From positions 1,302,001-1,366,000 of the forward strand of contig NC_052489.1 in assembly GCF_009730915.1 (NCBI RefSeq): DNA of 64,000 nt, written 5' to 3'. The position numbers and the translations under genes are program-made. The notes beneath the pieces were generated by a model. It was not told the DNA's origin and ran no database searches. It saw only the letters and a list, made by a program, of their open reading frames with translations. Below are positions 1 to 12,139 of this stretch, in pieces (the stretch's first letter is position 1; every line of letters begins with the position of its first letter). Origin of the DNA: Dioscorea cayenensis subsp. rotundata. Taxonomy: Eukaryota; Streptophyta; Magnoliopsida; Dioscoreales; Dioscoreaceae.

Positions 1-445
1 TATATTTAATAACAAAATATGTATGCATCACCTTCCCTATTGCTTTCTTATCTCTTATTTTTCTTATATAAAGAAGCAATATTTAATAACCGTTGGCAGC
101 CGTGCGATGTAGCCTGGATTTTCTTGGATCTAGTGGGAAAATGATTGGGATGGCCGAGGAGGCACATGATATGTCCACGGGCTAGACTCTCTTTGATGTT
201 GTAGGCTCTGAGGAGGCCTGTTGTTTCTCTGTTTTGTATTTTGGTATCCGACTTTGTGTATCACTCTGCATGACACTCTTTCAGATCTTGTCGTTTTATC
301 TTAATCTATTGTGGTTTATCCACTTAAAAACTTCTTCATTCGGTTATCATCTTCTTTCCATCTATTTATCATTCAATAATTATTAATTCTCTGATAGTTG
401 ATCCTCTAATAATTAGTATATACATGAAGACTTTTGTAATATACC

Positions 446-486
<41 letters not shown>

Positions 487-1170
487 CGGTAAGACTTTTG
501 GGTACCTTGTGTTATACCTTTTGCATTCAACACATGTAATTTAAAAAATATATAGAAAAATATTATAGGAAAATATTATTGGTAGAAAGCATAACAAAAA
601 CATAGATAATAAGATAATAAAACTTCTCTATGCATTTATCATCCTCCCTCTCATCAATTTATAATCTCATAGCCAATTTTATAATTATTATTGTCCTTCA
701 ATTATTTATAATCTCATAATCACTTTTATAGTAGAAAGATGATAAATCTTTTCCTTCATTTATTTATAATCTCATAACCAATTTTATAATAGAAGGATGA
801 TAAATCTTTTCTCTTCCACGTGAGAGATTTAGCAATCAACTTTTTTTTCACACAAGCTAGTTAAAGTGACAACAGTTAAAGTAACTAATTTGTCCATTTT
901 TTATCAATATATATATATATATATAATATTTATTAATTTTTAATAATTAATAATCAATTAAAGTGTAAATTTTTAAGTGTTGTTAAGCTATTATAACTCC
1001 TAATCTCCCTATCTATTCATCTTTTTTTATCATGTTTGTAACTTTTGTCAATAATAATGTTAATATTATTATTATTTTTATAATTAATTGTGGATCCTCT
1101 CATTCCTTTCAACCACGTTCCATTTCCTAACTAATTAAGAAACACATCTTAATTTCCATTCTCTTTCTTC
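1..1170. other. AT-rich intergenic DNA with a TA microsatellite
   Basis: No coding region is supported here. The stretch is AT-rich and contains a pure TA run at about 453-482 and a shorter AT run near 907-924. It lies upstream of P450 copy A and should contain that gene's distal promoter. Confidence 0.7.
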
Positions 1171-1176
1171 TATAAG
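1171..1176 (+). promoter_or_regulatory. TATA box of P450 copy A
   Basis: TATAAG lies 45-50 bases before the ATG at 1221, in the same setting (CTTCTATAA.TCC) as the TATA boxes of copies B (9203-9208) and C (19549-19554). The match among three paralogues supports the call. Confidence 0.55.
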
Positions 1177-1220
1177 TCCTATACCTCTCAAACACTCAAA
1201 CTTGAATGCAAAATTTATCC

Positions 1221-2138
1221 ATGGACTTTCTCCATTACAATACCATTCTCTTCTTTGTCTTCCTCCCCCTCTCAATCTATCTCTTTCAGAGGTACTACTC
1301 CATTAAAAAAACCCTTCAAGAACCTCCCTCCAAGTCCTCCATCACTCCCTTTCATTGGCCACCTTCACCTCCTCAGACCCCCTCGCCATCTCTCCATCCA
1401 CTCCCTTTCCAAACTCTACGGCCCGGTTGTCACCCTCCGTCTCGGCTCTCGTAACGCCATCATTCTTTTCTCTCCAGCCGCCGTCGAAGAGGCCCTTATA
1501 AAAATGACACTGTCTTCTCCAACCGCCCCATGATCAAGGCCGGAGACATCCTTGGTCACAAGAACACCGCCATTTTCTTCTCACCTCACGGCCCTCACTG
1601 GAGCAATCTCCGCCGTCTCACCTCCTCAGAACTCCTCTCCACCCGCCGGCTCAACCTCCTCTCAGGAATCCGGTTCAATGAGTTCCTCTCCCTAATCCAC
1701 CGCATGGTGCAAGCCTCTTCATCCGGCGAGATTGAGCTCAGAGCAAGGCTCTTTGAAATGGCCCACAATTCAATGTCCAAAATGGTGTTTGGGAAGAGGT
1801 ATTATGGTGAAAACTTGGACGTTGAAGTGGATGTTGCCAACCAGTTTAAGGATATCATGCATGAGGTAATTGATCTCGTGTTCTCTTTCAATCCAAGAGA
1901 TTTTTTCCCGGCGTTAGGGTGGTTGGATTTGCTTGGTGTTGAGAGGAGGATGAAGAGGCTGCTTCCAAGGTTAGACGGATTCATCACTGAGATCATCGAG
2001 GAGCAGAGGAGAAGGAGGAGTGAAGAGGCTAACGCCGGCAGAGAAGCGGAGGAGAGAAATCTACTTGATGTCATGCTATCCATGCAGGAAACTGATCACG
2101 AGATGTACACAGATGAGCACATCAACGGTCATATCCTG
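1221..2138 (+). pseudogene. CYP81-like cytochrome P450 copy A, exon 1 only, frameshifted
   Basis: This is the N-terminal half of a microsomal P450: a hydrophobic anchor, the proline-rich hinge (LPPSPPSLPFIGHLHLL) and the C-helix region PHWSNLRRL. Exon 1 ends at a donor after CTG (2138/2139), exactly where copies B, C and E end. Compared with those copies, one extra A in the run at 1305-1311 shifts the frame, and one missing base near 1498-1500 shifts it back, so about 60 codons between are out of frame and contain a stop at 1452. No exon 2 (K-helix ExxR, heme Cys) follows before copy B. It is therefore a truncated pseudogene. The frameshifts could partly be assembly errors, but the missing second half cannot. 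Confidence 0.85.
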
Positions 2139-3238
2139 GTCAGTATATATTCTTACTCAAAATGCCAACTTAATTATCAACAAATCCAGAAAAAAGGATA
2201 TATATATATATAAGAAAAGGAGCAAGAAGATAGGGAAGAATAATTTTCAAAATAAAATCATTTACATGAGGCATAAAAAACTATATGTAAATATGTATAT
2301 TTTAAATAATACATATTGAACCAATGGGTATATGACAAAAATGAAAAATTTATGAACAAAAAGAAGGGCCATTCATCACCCTAGCTAGTGTATATATATA
2401 TTATACAAATCATGAATAGAATTCAAACCAAATATTCAAATAAACTTTTTCCTATAAAATTAAATAAGCCTTTAAAAAAATGTTTTTTTTAAACTAAAAA
2501 ATGTTTTTGTTTGTAATTTTGACAACATGTATGCCCATTCTATTGATTTTTTTTTAACAGATTCATCTCCTCAAAATAGCTCTTCTTTTAGCCAAATAAT
2601 CCCTTTTTAAATCCTTTATTAGTTTCTATTTTGTTATATGTTGCATCTTTTTCTTATATATAATTTCCTCATTTATCTCCCGTAAGCACAGTTTGCATTG
2701 TTTCAAATATTTCTCATTCCTCACATAAAATTGTAACTTTCAAGTTATTATTATCATAATTATTTGATAAATATCAACAAACCACAAACTTACATGTTTT
2801 CTAATATTTCTCATATTTTTCTGCATCAAGATATATATTGCTTTTAACAAACGCATCAAAATTATCACATGCACAAACGTTCTATCTGTCTCTATCTGTA
2901 CCATCTAATTGTCCCTCACCTACAAACCTCTCTCTTCTCACACGCAAATGCTTCTTCTACACAACTTTATCAAGCTCGTAGCTTATATTAAACACATATC
3001 GTCTCACTGGTGTTGAAAATAATATATTTGCTTGAAATATTTAACTTAATTTATGAATTACGTGTATTAGTGAACTAAAACGTATACTTTGACTTTCATA
3101 GCGTTTATTATTAATCTAATTAGCCTTACACCTTAGATTTTCTGAGATCCTAATTATGGCTCATGCATGTATAAAGTACGTACGTGCCATTACATGCAGG
3201 TTATCTACAAATTAAGAGAGTTTACAAAGGATGAAAAT
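2139..3238. other. Intron remnant and duplicated P450 upstream block
   Basis: No coding region. The first part is the start of the copy A intron. From about 2885 to 3238 the sequence matches 36030-36350 base for base over long stretches (for example the segment around TCCCTCACCTACAAACC), and the match resumes at 8681. It is the distal upstream block of copy B, duplicated upstream of copy E. Confidence 0.7.
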
Positions 3239-3446
3239 TGTTGAAAAAGGGTGTTCAGAACTTTGACTTGAAAGTTCCTTGGGTCTCGTTCTTGTTTGGC
3301 TTGACCATTTGGGTCAAGGTATGTCTAGTCAAGTCTTTGATAGATGGGTTACTCCAAATGAGCTTACTTAATGCTTCTTTACTTTCGGTTTGTACGAGGT
3401 TTACATCCTTGTGTATTGTCCTTTTAGTATTGGTCAGAGCAATATC

Positions 3447-3959
3447 TGTTGTGATGTGGAGAGCTGCTGGCTTGAGGTGTTCGACGAAATGTCTCTAGAT
3501 TATCCGATAATGTAAAACAATCATTCAAAGAGTCAAAGTATAAAGTGGGAGACAGAGGAAAATCTCAGCCAATTCAAGAAGTCCATTAGCATTTGAATAT
3601 ATATATATAACAACAGACAGGTAGACACTTAACTCAGCGACTATTGGGCGAGACACCAAAACGTTCTCCTATTGGTCTGTCCGTAATCTTGACTCACCCA
3701 ACCATTGGACCAACCCAAACACCCAGAGATTCAAACATTAAAATACTAATATATCAAAAGGTTTCCAACTACTTTAAACTACCCACAGGGCTCAGTATCC
3801 ATGCCCTGCAATCTCTGAACACAATGGTTCTCCATCCTCTCTGGTACAGCACCATGCTAGTTTGCTTCTCCACAAGCACCAGCCTTTCCCCCACACCACA
3901 CGCCTCACTTGCTCACCATGCCCACTGTCTGGGTCTTGTCTTCAATCACCATCTCAACA
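3447..3959 (-). repeat. 3' LTR of copia-1
   Basis: 513 bp, TGTTGTGATG...ATCTCAACA, nearly identical to 7967-8486. The last 18 codons of the pol frame run into it, as is common in copia elements. It differs from the other LTR mainly by one- or two-base indels, which make it 7 bp shorter. Confidence 0.92.
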
Positions 3960-6900
3960 CCCCCTCTTGATTGAAACTCGTGGACTCCTATCATACTCCT
4001 CATCATGGCATGCTTCTCTGGCGGAAGAGGTTTTGTGAACAAATCTGCAAGTTGGTCATAGGTAGAGCAGTGTTGGACGGCGATTACTCCATCACTCACC
4101 AGGCCCCTGATGAAATGGTAACGAACGTCGATGTGCTTGGTCCTTCCGTGGTGTGCCGGATTCTTTGCCACAGCTATAGCTGATTGGTTGTCACACCAGA
4201 GGCATATTGGTTTGTTGAAAACATGCCCGCATTCCTCAAGCAGTCTCCTGAACCATACAATTTGACACGCAGCTGCGGTGGCCGCTATGTACTCTGTTTC
4301 CGTGGTCGACAATGCCACCACATCTTGCTTTCTAGAACTCCAGGATATGGTGCTTTGCCCCAACCGAATTACCACCCCGGTTGTGCTCTTCCGATCGGGC
4401 ACGGATCCTCCCCAGTCACTATCTGAAAAGGCTTCAAGCATTCCACCACTATCTCGAGAGAACCATAGACCAAGATCTTTGGTGCCAGCGAGATACCTCA
4501 CTACACGCTTGGCTGCAGTGAAGTGTGAATTACAGGGTGAATGCATGAACCTTGCTAGATAGCTAATAGCAAAACAAGTGTCTGGTCGTGAGTGTGTGAG
4601 ATACAGCAGCTTCCCAACAAGGCTTCTATACATCATTGGATCAGTGAGCTCGGCATCAGTGCTTCTGAGTGTCTTCTCATTCACTCCCATGGGTGTCGTC
4701 ATGGGTTTGCAGTTCACCATGTTGAGTTGGTGCAGAATCACATCAATGTAGTTTTTTTGTCTGATAAATATCCCACTTGATACTTGTTTAATCTCAAGCC
4801 CGAGAAAGAAACTCAGCTCACCCAGGTCTGACATGTCAAAGGTCTTCATCATGTCTGCCTTAAACTGGTTCACAAGAGCACAGGACGAACTAGTGTAGAT
4901 GATATCGTCCACATAGAGACTCAACAACAGACTGTCTCCATTCTTCAATACCTTCCTATACAAAGTATGCTCGAATTCACTTCGAATGAAGCCATGATCA
5001 CGAAAGTGTTGATCAATTCTTCCGTACCAAGCACGGGGGGCTTGCTTCAACCCATACAAAGCTTTCTTCAATCTGTAAACTTGATTTTCCTTCCCTTCAA
5101 TCTCATAGCCCTCCGGTTGCTGTACATATACCTCCTCTTGTATGTCCCCGTTCAAGAAAGCCGACTTCACATCAAAGTGATGAACCGTCCAGCTTGCATG
5201 AGCTGCGAGCGCGAGCACTAGCCTTACTGTTTCCAACCTAGCTACTGGAGAGAACACCTCCTCATAATCCACACCTTGCCTCTGTGAGTATCCCTTGGCG
5301 ACCAGTCTGGCTTTCAGTTTGGCAACCTCCCCTTGTGCATTCATTTTAGGCTTGAATATCCATTTCAACCCCACAGCATGCTTCCCGGATGGTAGCTCAC
5401 ACAGCTCCCAGGTGCAATTCTTCTCGATTGATGCCATCTCAACATTCATAGCCTCCTGCCACCCCTTGTGCTTCACAGCTTCTTTGTAATTTGCTGGAGC
5501 ACCTGCACACAATGCAAAGGTACACCTGTTGTATATCTCTTCCAGTGAGCGGGTTTTCTTTGATGGTGTTTCTTCAGCTTGTGTCCCCAGCTCATCTTGT
5601 CCTCCTATAAGCTGAGTTGCAACCTCTCCAGATCCGCAATCTGCATCACCCGCGGCATCATGTGCATTATCAATTGAGATTTCTGGGCCTCTATGAGCAC
5701 GGCCATCCCAGTTCCACCGTGAGTCCTCATGAAACATTACATCCCTGCTTACAATGACTCTACAAGTGACGGGATTAAATAACTTATATGCCTTGGATTC
5801 AAGGCAATACCCAATGAACACACATTTTTCAGCTTTATCACTAAGTTTCTTCAACTTAAGTGATGGAATTAAGGTGAAAGCAATGCAACCAAACACACGG
5901 ATATGTTTCACAGATGGTTTACCTCCATGCCAAACCTCGTAGGGGGTCTTGTCCTGCAGCGCGCGAGTCGGTGATCGATTGACAAGGTGCACTGCAGTGG
6001 ACACTGCCTCCCCCCAGAATTTCACGGGCAGTCCTCTACTCTTGAGTAGTCCTCTGGCCATTTCAACAATAGTGCGGTTCTTGCGCTCAACGACGCCGTT
6101 CTGTTGAGGTGTGTAAGGGGCTGTAAATTCCCTCCGAATGCCAAACTCATTACAGTAGTCCTCGAATTCTTTTGATGAGAACTCGCCTCCACGATCGCTT
6201 CTTACTGCCTTGAGCTTCATGCCAATCTGTCTTTCTACAGATGCATGAAAGATGCGAAACTTGGCAAAGGCCTCGGCCTTATTTTTGATGAAGAACACCG
6301 TGCACCATCTGCTGTAATCATCCACCAACAGATAGAAGTACCTGTTACCTCCCAGTGAATCCTCGCTCATTGGACCACAGAGGTCCATATGAACCAACTG
6401 AAGACATACATTGGCCCTCCGAGACCCTCCACTGGGAAATGAGTTTCTTGACAGTTTCGTCAATGCACATCCTTCGCACTGCACTCCTTGCTTCAGTTCA
6501 GGTATCCCGAATGCCAACTTCTTACGAGCCATGGTCATCAGACTGTTATAATTTAGATGACCCATCCTTAGGTGCCACAACTCCTCTAGTGTTTGACACC
6601 TGGTATTCAGCACTAAACTTCCCATCTTCGCAATGTCGAGTGGAAACATGTTGCTCGATCTCGGAATGCATATTGCTTGACCCTTCACATGATTATCAGA
6701 GATAACACATTGGTTCTTCTCGAACACCACAGAGTACCCTCTGGTAAGAAACTGCCCCACGCTCAAGAGGTTATGTGCCAACCCCGGCACATATTGGACT
6801 CCATGTAATTTCTTATGGGTTCCTGTGCTTGTGCTTACAGCCACGGTCCCTTCTCCACACACTTTCATCTCCTTATCATTTCCCAGTCTCACCTTGATGC

Positions 6901-7941
6901 TCAATGACTCATCAAAGCTGCTGAACAAGGATTTGTCCCCGGTCATGTGGTTTGAACACCCGGAATCTATGAGCCAAACGGAACTTGATTGTTCTCCTGT
7001 GGAGTAGCTGGCCATGAAAAGATTCTCGGTACATTCCTCCTCTGCAACAAGCCCAGCACCCTGCTCTGGTTGCTTTTCACGTGCTCTGCATTCGGCTTTT
7101 ACGTGGCCAAATTTCTTGCAGTGATAACACTGGATGTGACTTTTATTATCGAAGCCCCTTCCTCGTCCGCCTCGGCCTCGACCTCTCCCGCGTACGAATG
7201 ATCTCCCACGACCCCGGCCAACTCCCCATGAGCTCCCAGCACTCCCACCTTTGTTGTGGTTTGAGATTGAGTGCTCGGTCTTGACATAGAGGGCTTTCTC
7301 TACAGTTTTCCCGGCAGCTCGATTCACCCTCACCTCGTGAGCTTGCAGCGTTCCACAGAGATCATCCAGAGTGAGCTTCGCGATCTCCTTCGACTCTTCA
7401 ATCGCGACAGCAACCCAGTCGAACTTCGGCGCCAGACTCCGCAGCACCTTGGAGACAACCTCTGGCTCCTTGAGCTTGTGCCCTAGAGCTTTAATCTGGT
7501 TAGTGATCGTGATGACCCTCGAGATGTAAGCCTGAACACCCTCGTCGTCGCCCATTTGTAATGTCTCAAAGTCCTGTCGGAGGGCTTGGATCCTCAGCGA
7601 CAAGACTTTGGACGTCCTCGAGCGATGCTTCCTCAAAAATCTCCCAAGCATCGATGCGCCGATTTGGCCTCGGCTATCCGGGTCGAGATTTGGCCCGTCC
7701 ACCGCTTCTTTGGATCAAGCACGACGCTTTTCGCATCTCGCTTCGGTTTTCCCTCTCGACCGCCTCGTCCTCGACTCCGTCACACCATTCTCCACCAAGT
7801 CCCACGCTCACGGGACACGAATCACGGTTTTTCATCCACGAGATTCCACCGCCCGTACTCCTGCCCGGTGAACACCGGAACTGACGGTTGGGAGAGACAC
7901 ACTGGAGCCCCTCCTGGTGCCGTCGAGCTGCAGGTTGCCAT
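3905..7941 (-). CDS. Copia-1 Gag-Pol polyprotein (5' end frameshifted)
   Basis: The main uninterrupted frame is 1265 codons (7702-3905). In order it shows: the end of Gag with a CCHC zinc knuckle (CYHCKKFGHVKAEC) preceded by an Arg/Gly-rich stretch; aspartic protease (WLIDSGCSNHMTG); GAG-pre-integrase (LWHLRMGHL); the integrase core with RSDRGGEF and TPQQNGVVERKN; reverse transcriptase with YVDDIIY; and RNase H, ending with the typical FQSRGG tail. Gag begins at the ATG at 7941 (residues MATCSSTAPGG...), but between about 7825 and 7690 the Gag homology moves between frames, so the N terminus is broken by small indels. Everything from protease onward appears intact. Roles: capsid assembly, polyprotein cleavage, cDNA synthesis and integration. 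Confidence 0.88.
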
Positions 7942-7966
7942 CGTCTCCAGAGCTCGATACCGCAGT

Positions 7967-8486
7967 TGTTGTGATGTGGAGAGCTGGCGGCTTGAGGTGT
8001 TCGATCGAAATGTCTCTAGATTATCCGATAATGTAAAACAATCATTCAAAGAGTCAAAGTATAAAGTGGGAGACAGAGGAAAATCTCAGCCAATTCAAGA
8101 AGTCCATTAGCATTTGAATATATATATATAACTACAGACGTGTAGACACTTAACTCAGCGACTATTAGGGCGAGACACCAAAAAGCGTTCTCCCTATTGG
8201 TCTGTCCGTAATCTTGACTCACCCAACCATTGGACCAACCCAAACACCCAGAGATTCAAACATTAAAATACTAATATATCAAAAGGTTTCCAACTACTTT
8301 AAACTACCCACGTGGGCTCGATGATCCATGCCCTGCAATCTCTGAACACAATGGTTCTCCATCCTCTCTGGTACAGCACCATGCTAGTTTGCTTCTCCAC
8401 AAGCACCAGCCTTTCCCCCACACCACACGCCTCACTTGCTCACCATGCCCACTGTCTGGGTCTTGTCTTCAATCACCATCTCAACA
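7967..8486 (-). repeat. 5' LTR of copia-1
   Basis: 520 bp, same termini as the left LTR. On the minus strand this is the promoter-bearing LTR, upstream of gag at 7941. Confidence 0.92.
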
Positions 8487-8680
8487 ATATCTTTGCTCTT
8501 CAGAGATTGGTCAAATGGCTGTTGCCTTTCCAATTCTATTTATCTTGTATGACCAGTAGCATGAAGTCTGAGAAAAAGATTATCTTAATACATAGTTCAA
8601 AGCTTTTCTCCTTCTTTTGCCTTCTTCATCTTGCTGTGAGTTTCTACTCTCTTCTCAATTACCTGGTATTCACTCCAACA

Positions 8681-9202
8681 AAAATATGATGAAAACGTAG
8701 GAGATGAACCTTATACAATTTCTTCATCTTCATTATTGACTTCTTGTTCATCTATTTGTAATCATTCTCATAGTTAAATTTTTACTTATCGAGTAGAGTT
8801 TAAGTCCTCTAATTTACTGCAATCTGTTCTATCTCCTAACTAATTAATTAATTAACAAGCACATCTGTTGCTGCACTTCAATGTAGTGGGTCGTTAATTT
8901 CTACCCTGATTTACTTCCTCTTTGCTCTTTTTGCTTTGAGTTCATGATATATGCACATGACCACTGGAGGTGAACTAAATACCACTTAACATAAAATTTA
9001 ATGAAAAAAACAAGTTATATGTATATATATATATATATATTGATTTGTGATTAAAAAAAAAAAAGGTACATTCATATTCATATGTTTATCACTTGTCATC
9101 GCTTCTGTTGTTTTTTTTTAATAAAGAAAATAAATCATAAATTTATTAGAAAAAATAAAAAGGACAAACACACGAAAATAAAAAAAAAACCTGTCATCCC
9201 TC
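8681..9202. other. Upstream region of P450 copy B
   Basis: No coding region. Sequence from 8686 to about 9050 continues the block that matches 36360-36715 upstream of copy E. Poly-A runs and a TA run near 9020-9040 lie closer to the gene. Confidence 0.65.
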
Positions 9203-9208
9203 TATAAA
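9203..9208 (+). promoter_or_regulatory. TATA box of P450 copy B
   Basis: TATAAA, 44-49 bases before the ATG at 9252, in the same position as in copies A and C. Confidence 0.55.
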
Positions 9209-9832
9209 TCTTACAATATTTCAGAAATCAAACATAAAAGCAAATATACTCATGGACATCCTCCATCATGTTACCACTCTCTTCTTTGTTATCACCCTCT
9301 TCTCCATCTATCTCGTCCATCACTACTCCAATAAAAGACCCTCCAAAAAACTCCCTCCTAGTCCTCCATCACTCCCCATCATTGGCCACATTCACCTCCT
9401 CAGACCCCTTCGCCACCTCTCAATCCACTCCCTTTCCAAACTCTACGGCCCCGTCGTCAGCCTCCGTCTCGGCTCTCGCAACACCGTCATTCTTTCCTCT
9501 CCTGAGGCTGTTGAAGAGGCCCTCATCAAGAAGGCCACCATCTTCTCCAACCACCCTGTTGTCAAAGTAGGACAAATCCTCGGCTACAACAACCACTACA
9601 AGAAAAACAGTAATTTGGCACGATTTATTTGGCACGGTTTTGATTCCGTGCCAAATTTGTCACGGAAATTGGCACGAACACAAAGTTAGTGACAACGTTA
9701 GCACGGTATTTGGCACGGTTACCAAACCGTGACAATTTTGTCACGGTATTTAGCACTATTTATATTTTCGTCTAAAATTTAAATAAAAATCCGTGTCAAC
9801 ACCGTGCCAAAAACCGTGACAAACAATCAGCT

Positions 9833-10800
9833 CTTTATTTGTCACGGTTTTTGGGACGACCAAAGCAAAACCGTGCCAAAAATAGTGACAATGAAGCATA
9901 TAGTATTTGGCACGGTTTTTGGCACGGTCTAGGCTTGGCCGTGCCAAAAACCGTGACAACATCTCATCTCTTTATTTGTCACGATATTTGGCACGTGCAA
10001 GCCAAAACCGTGCCAAAAATCGTGACAATGGAGAACATGTCATTTGGCACGGTTTTTGGCACGGTCTAGGATTTCCCGTGCCAAAAACTGTGACAAACAA
10101 CTCATCCCTTTATTTGTCACGATATTTGGCACGTGCAAGCCAAAACCGTGCCAAAAACCGTGACAATGGAGAACATGTCATTTTGGCACGGTTTTTGGCA
10201 CGGTTCTAGATTTCCCGCGCTAAAAACCGCGACAAACACCTCATCCCTTTATTTGTCACGATATTTGGCACGCGAAAGCCAAAACCGTGCCAAAAACCGT
10301 GAATAATGGAGAACATGGCATTTGACTACGCTTTTTGGCACGTTTCTAGGCTTGCTCGTGCAAAACCGTGACAAACACATCATCCCTTTATTTGTCATGA
10401 TTTTTGGCACGACCAAGGCAAACCTGTGCCAAAAAACAATGACAATGGAGAGCATGGCATTTGGCACGGTTTTTGGCACTTTCTAGGATTGTCCGTGCCA
10501 AAAACCGTGACAAACACCTCATCCTTTTATTTGTCACGGTTTTTGCACGGACAATCCTAGAACGTGCCAAAAACCGTGACAATAGAGTACATGGTATTTG
10601 GCACAGTTTTTGGCACGGGCAAACCTAGAACGTGTCAAAAACCGTGACAAACACCTCATCCCTTTATTTGTCACGGTTTTATGACATATCAGCCAAAACC
10701 GTGCCAAAAATCATGGATCAATGAAGTACATGGATTTCGACACTGTTTTTTGGCACGGTTTTAACTTGGTGGTGCCAAAAACCATGACAAATCCCTTTTT
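9833..10800. repeat. 138-bp tandem subterminal repeats of the CACTA element
   Basis: Seven copies of a unit that starts near CTTTATTTGTCACG (about 9833, 9970, 10108, 10247, 10386, 10524, 10662), with a spacing of 137-139 bp. Each unit contains GGCACGG and CCGTGCC motifs in opposite orientation, so each can form stem-loops. The left subterminal block 9606-9830 holds shorter versions of the same motifs. Open frames through this array are artefacts of the 138-bp period, which is a multiple of three. Confidence 0.9.
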
Positions 10801-11345
10801 TGTGACGGTTTTTTGGCACGAACAACCCAAAACTATATCAAAAACTTAATTTTACTCTATATTTATAATAATAATTACATAATAATTATACTCTATTTAT
10901 AATAATTACTCACCCACAATAAAAAAAACTTATTTTTTTATATTATAATTTAAAATTAGATAAGTATAAATTTTCTTGGATAATATAAATACGCATACAC
11001 ATGATATTTCTATATTTATAATAATTACATAATAATTATACTCTTTTTATAATAATTACATACCCACAATAAAAAAAAACTTAATTTTTTCTTGCATAAT
11101 ATTTTCTTATAAAGTCTCTATACTTCACAGAAATATATAAGAATTTTATTGCATAATTTAATTACGCATACGATATTCAATATTTATAATAATTATATTC
11201 TATTTATAATAAATTTTTATATTATAATTTAAATTTGATAAGTATAAATTGACTAATATAATTAAAATTGATTATTTTAAAAATTTTAAATAAAACTAGG
11301 AATGTCTTTATTTGGTACAATATTTGGCATGCTATTTGACACGGT

Positions 11346-11775
11346 GTGCCTAAGATCATGCCAAAAATCGTGACAAAATCCCTAAACCATTCTCCCAAAA
11401 CACCCGCCTTGCTTCTTCATCATCGTCCCTCCGTGTTGTTTTTAGGCTTTCTAATTAGGATAGGGGCCCAGTGCTTTGATTTACATGTTAGGAGAGGTAC
11501 CTATTGGAGGAGTAGAGGAGGTAGGAAGAAGCTCGAGCTATCACCGCTGTTGTTGCCGTCATTACTACTGATGAGCAAAGTTTAGCTCAGGAAATATCAC
11601 AAGGAACCTCAAGCCCCTCACTGATGGATCAACCTAGTCTGGAACGTGTCGGACAGGAAAAAGCTCGAACACATGTCTTACTGTCGTAGACTCATTTGGT
11701 GGTGAGCATGAACACCAGAGACTTTAACACGATCAATGCATCAGAGCTGCACGACATCTACATAGAAAGGTACCT
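11346..11775. other. CACTA internal sequence of unknown origin
   Basis: Higher GC than its surroundings, with short open frames on the + strand (for example 11346-11585) but no domain I recognise. It could be a second captured host fragment or part of a decayed element gene. Confidence 0.3.
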
Positions 11776-12139
11776 TCTAAACAATATTTTTGAACATCTT
11801 TTAGCCCTTTAACCCCAAATCAACAATCTTGAAGCAACTGAATTTTTTTAATATAATTAATCAAATAAGTATTTTATTCATAATTATTAATATCATCAAC
11901 ACTAACAAATATCAATAATTAATTTGAACATGATAAATTTATTTATTTTTATTAGTGTTAAAGTTGGGTAAAAATAATCCTTCCCTAAGTGACTGTGTCC
12001 CTTTTTTTAAATTTTCTTTCAGAAAAAATCCATTATTTAAAAACCAATATGATACTAATTTTCCACTAAGAAAATAAATAAATAAATAAATAAAATATGG
12101 AAATTTGTAATTAACATAGAAACAAGGGTCTTAATCAAA

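Larger units (their letters stand above)
3447..8486 (-). mobile_element. Nearly complete Ty1/copia LTR retrotransposon (copia-1)
   Basis: Two LTRs (3447-3959 and 7967-8486) flank one long gag-pol reading frame on the minus strand. The 5-bp target duplication ATATC is present at 3442-3446 and 8487-8491. A primer-binding site resembling the initiator Met-tRNA complement (GGTATCGAGCT) lies just inside the right LTR at about 7948-7962, and a polypurine tract (complement of CCCCCTCTT) lies against the left LTR at about 3960-3968. The order protease, integrase, RT, RNase H is the copia order. LTRs that are nearly identical apart from a handful of substitutions and short indels point to a recent insertion. 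The N-terminal gag is frameshifted, so it may not be autonomous. Confidence 0.93.
3239..8680. mobile_element. Old solo LTR (about 400 bp) split by a copia element
   Basis: The outer pieces 3239-3446 and 8492-8680 join into a roughly 397-bp sequence that begins TGTTGAAAAAGG and ends CACTCCAACA, the TG...CA form of an LTR. It is flanked by the 5-bp direct repeat AAAAT (3234-3238 and 8681-8685). The paralogous site near 36350 upstream of copy E has a single AAAAT and no insertion, which confirms the boundaries. No internal retroelement coding remains, so it is a solo LTR. The nested copia element lies at 3447-8486. Confidence 0.75.

Noticed and set aside
3238-3498. Plus-strand open frame of 86 codons
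   Set aside because: It spans the junction of the solo LTR and the copia-1 LTR, so it is an accident of nesting.
3239-8690. hAT-type insertion suggested by an 8-bp GATGAAAA repeat at the edges
   Set aside because: The TG...CA termini with the AAAAT duplication align exactly with the empty site at 36350, which explains the edges better.
9839-10209. Overlapping open frames with repeated RFLAR / RAKNRDN-like phrases
   Set aside because: The 138-bp subterminal repeat is a multiple of three, so frames stay open across it; the protein has no family resemblance.
9833-10800. Regularly spaced repeats resembling a CRISPR array
   Set aside because: Units are continuous satellite copies without unique spacers, inside a plant CACTA transposon.
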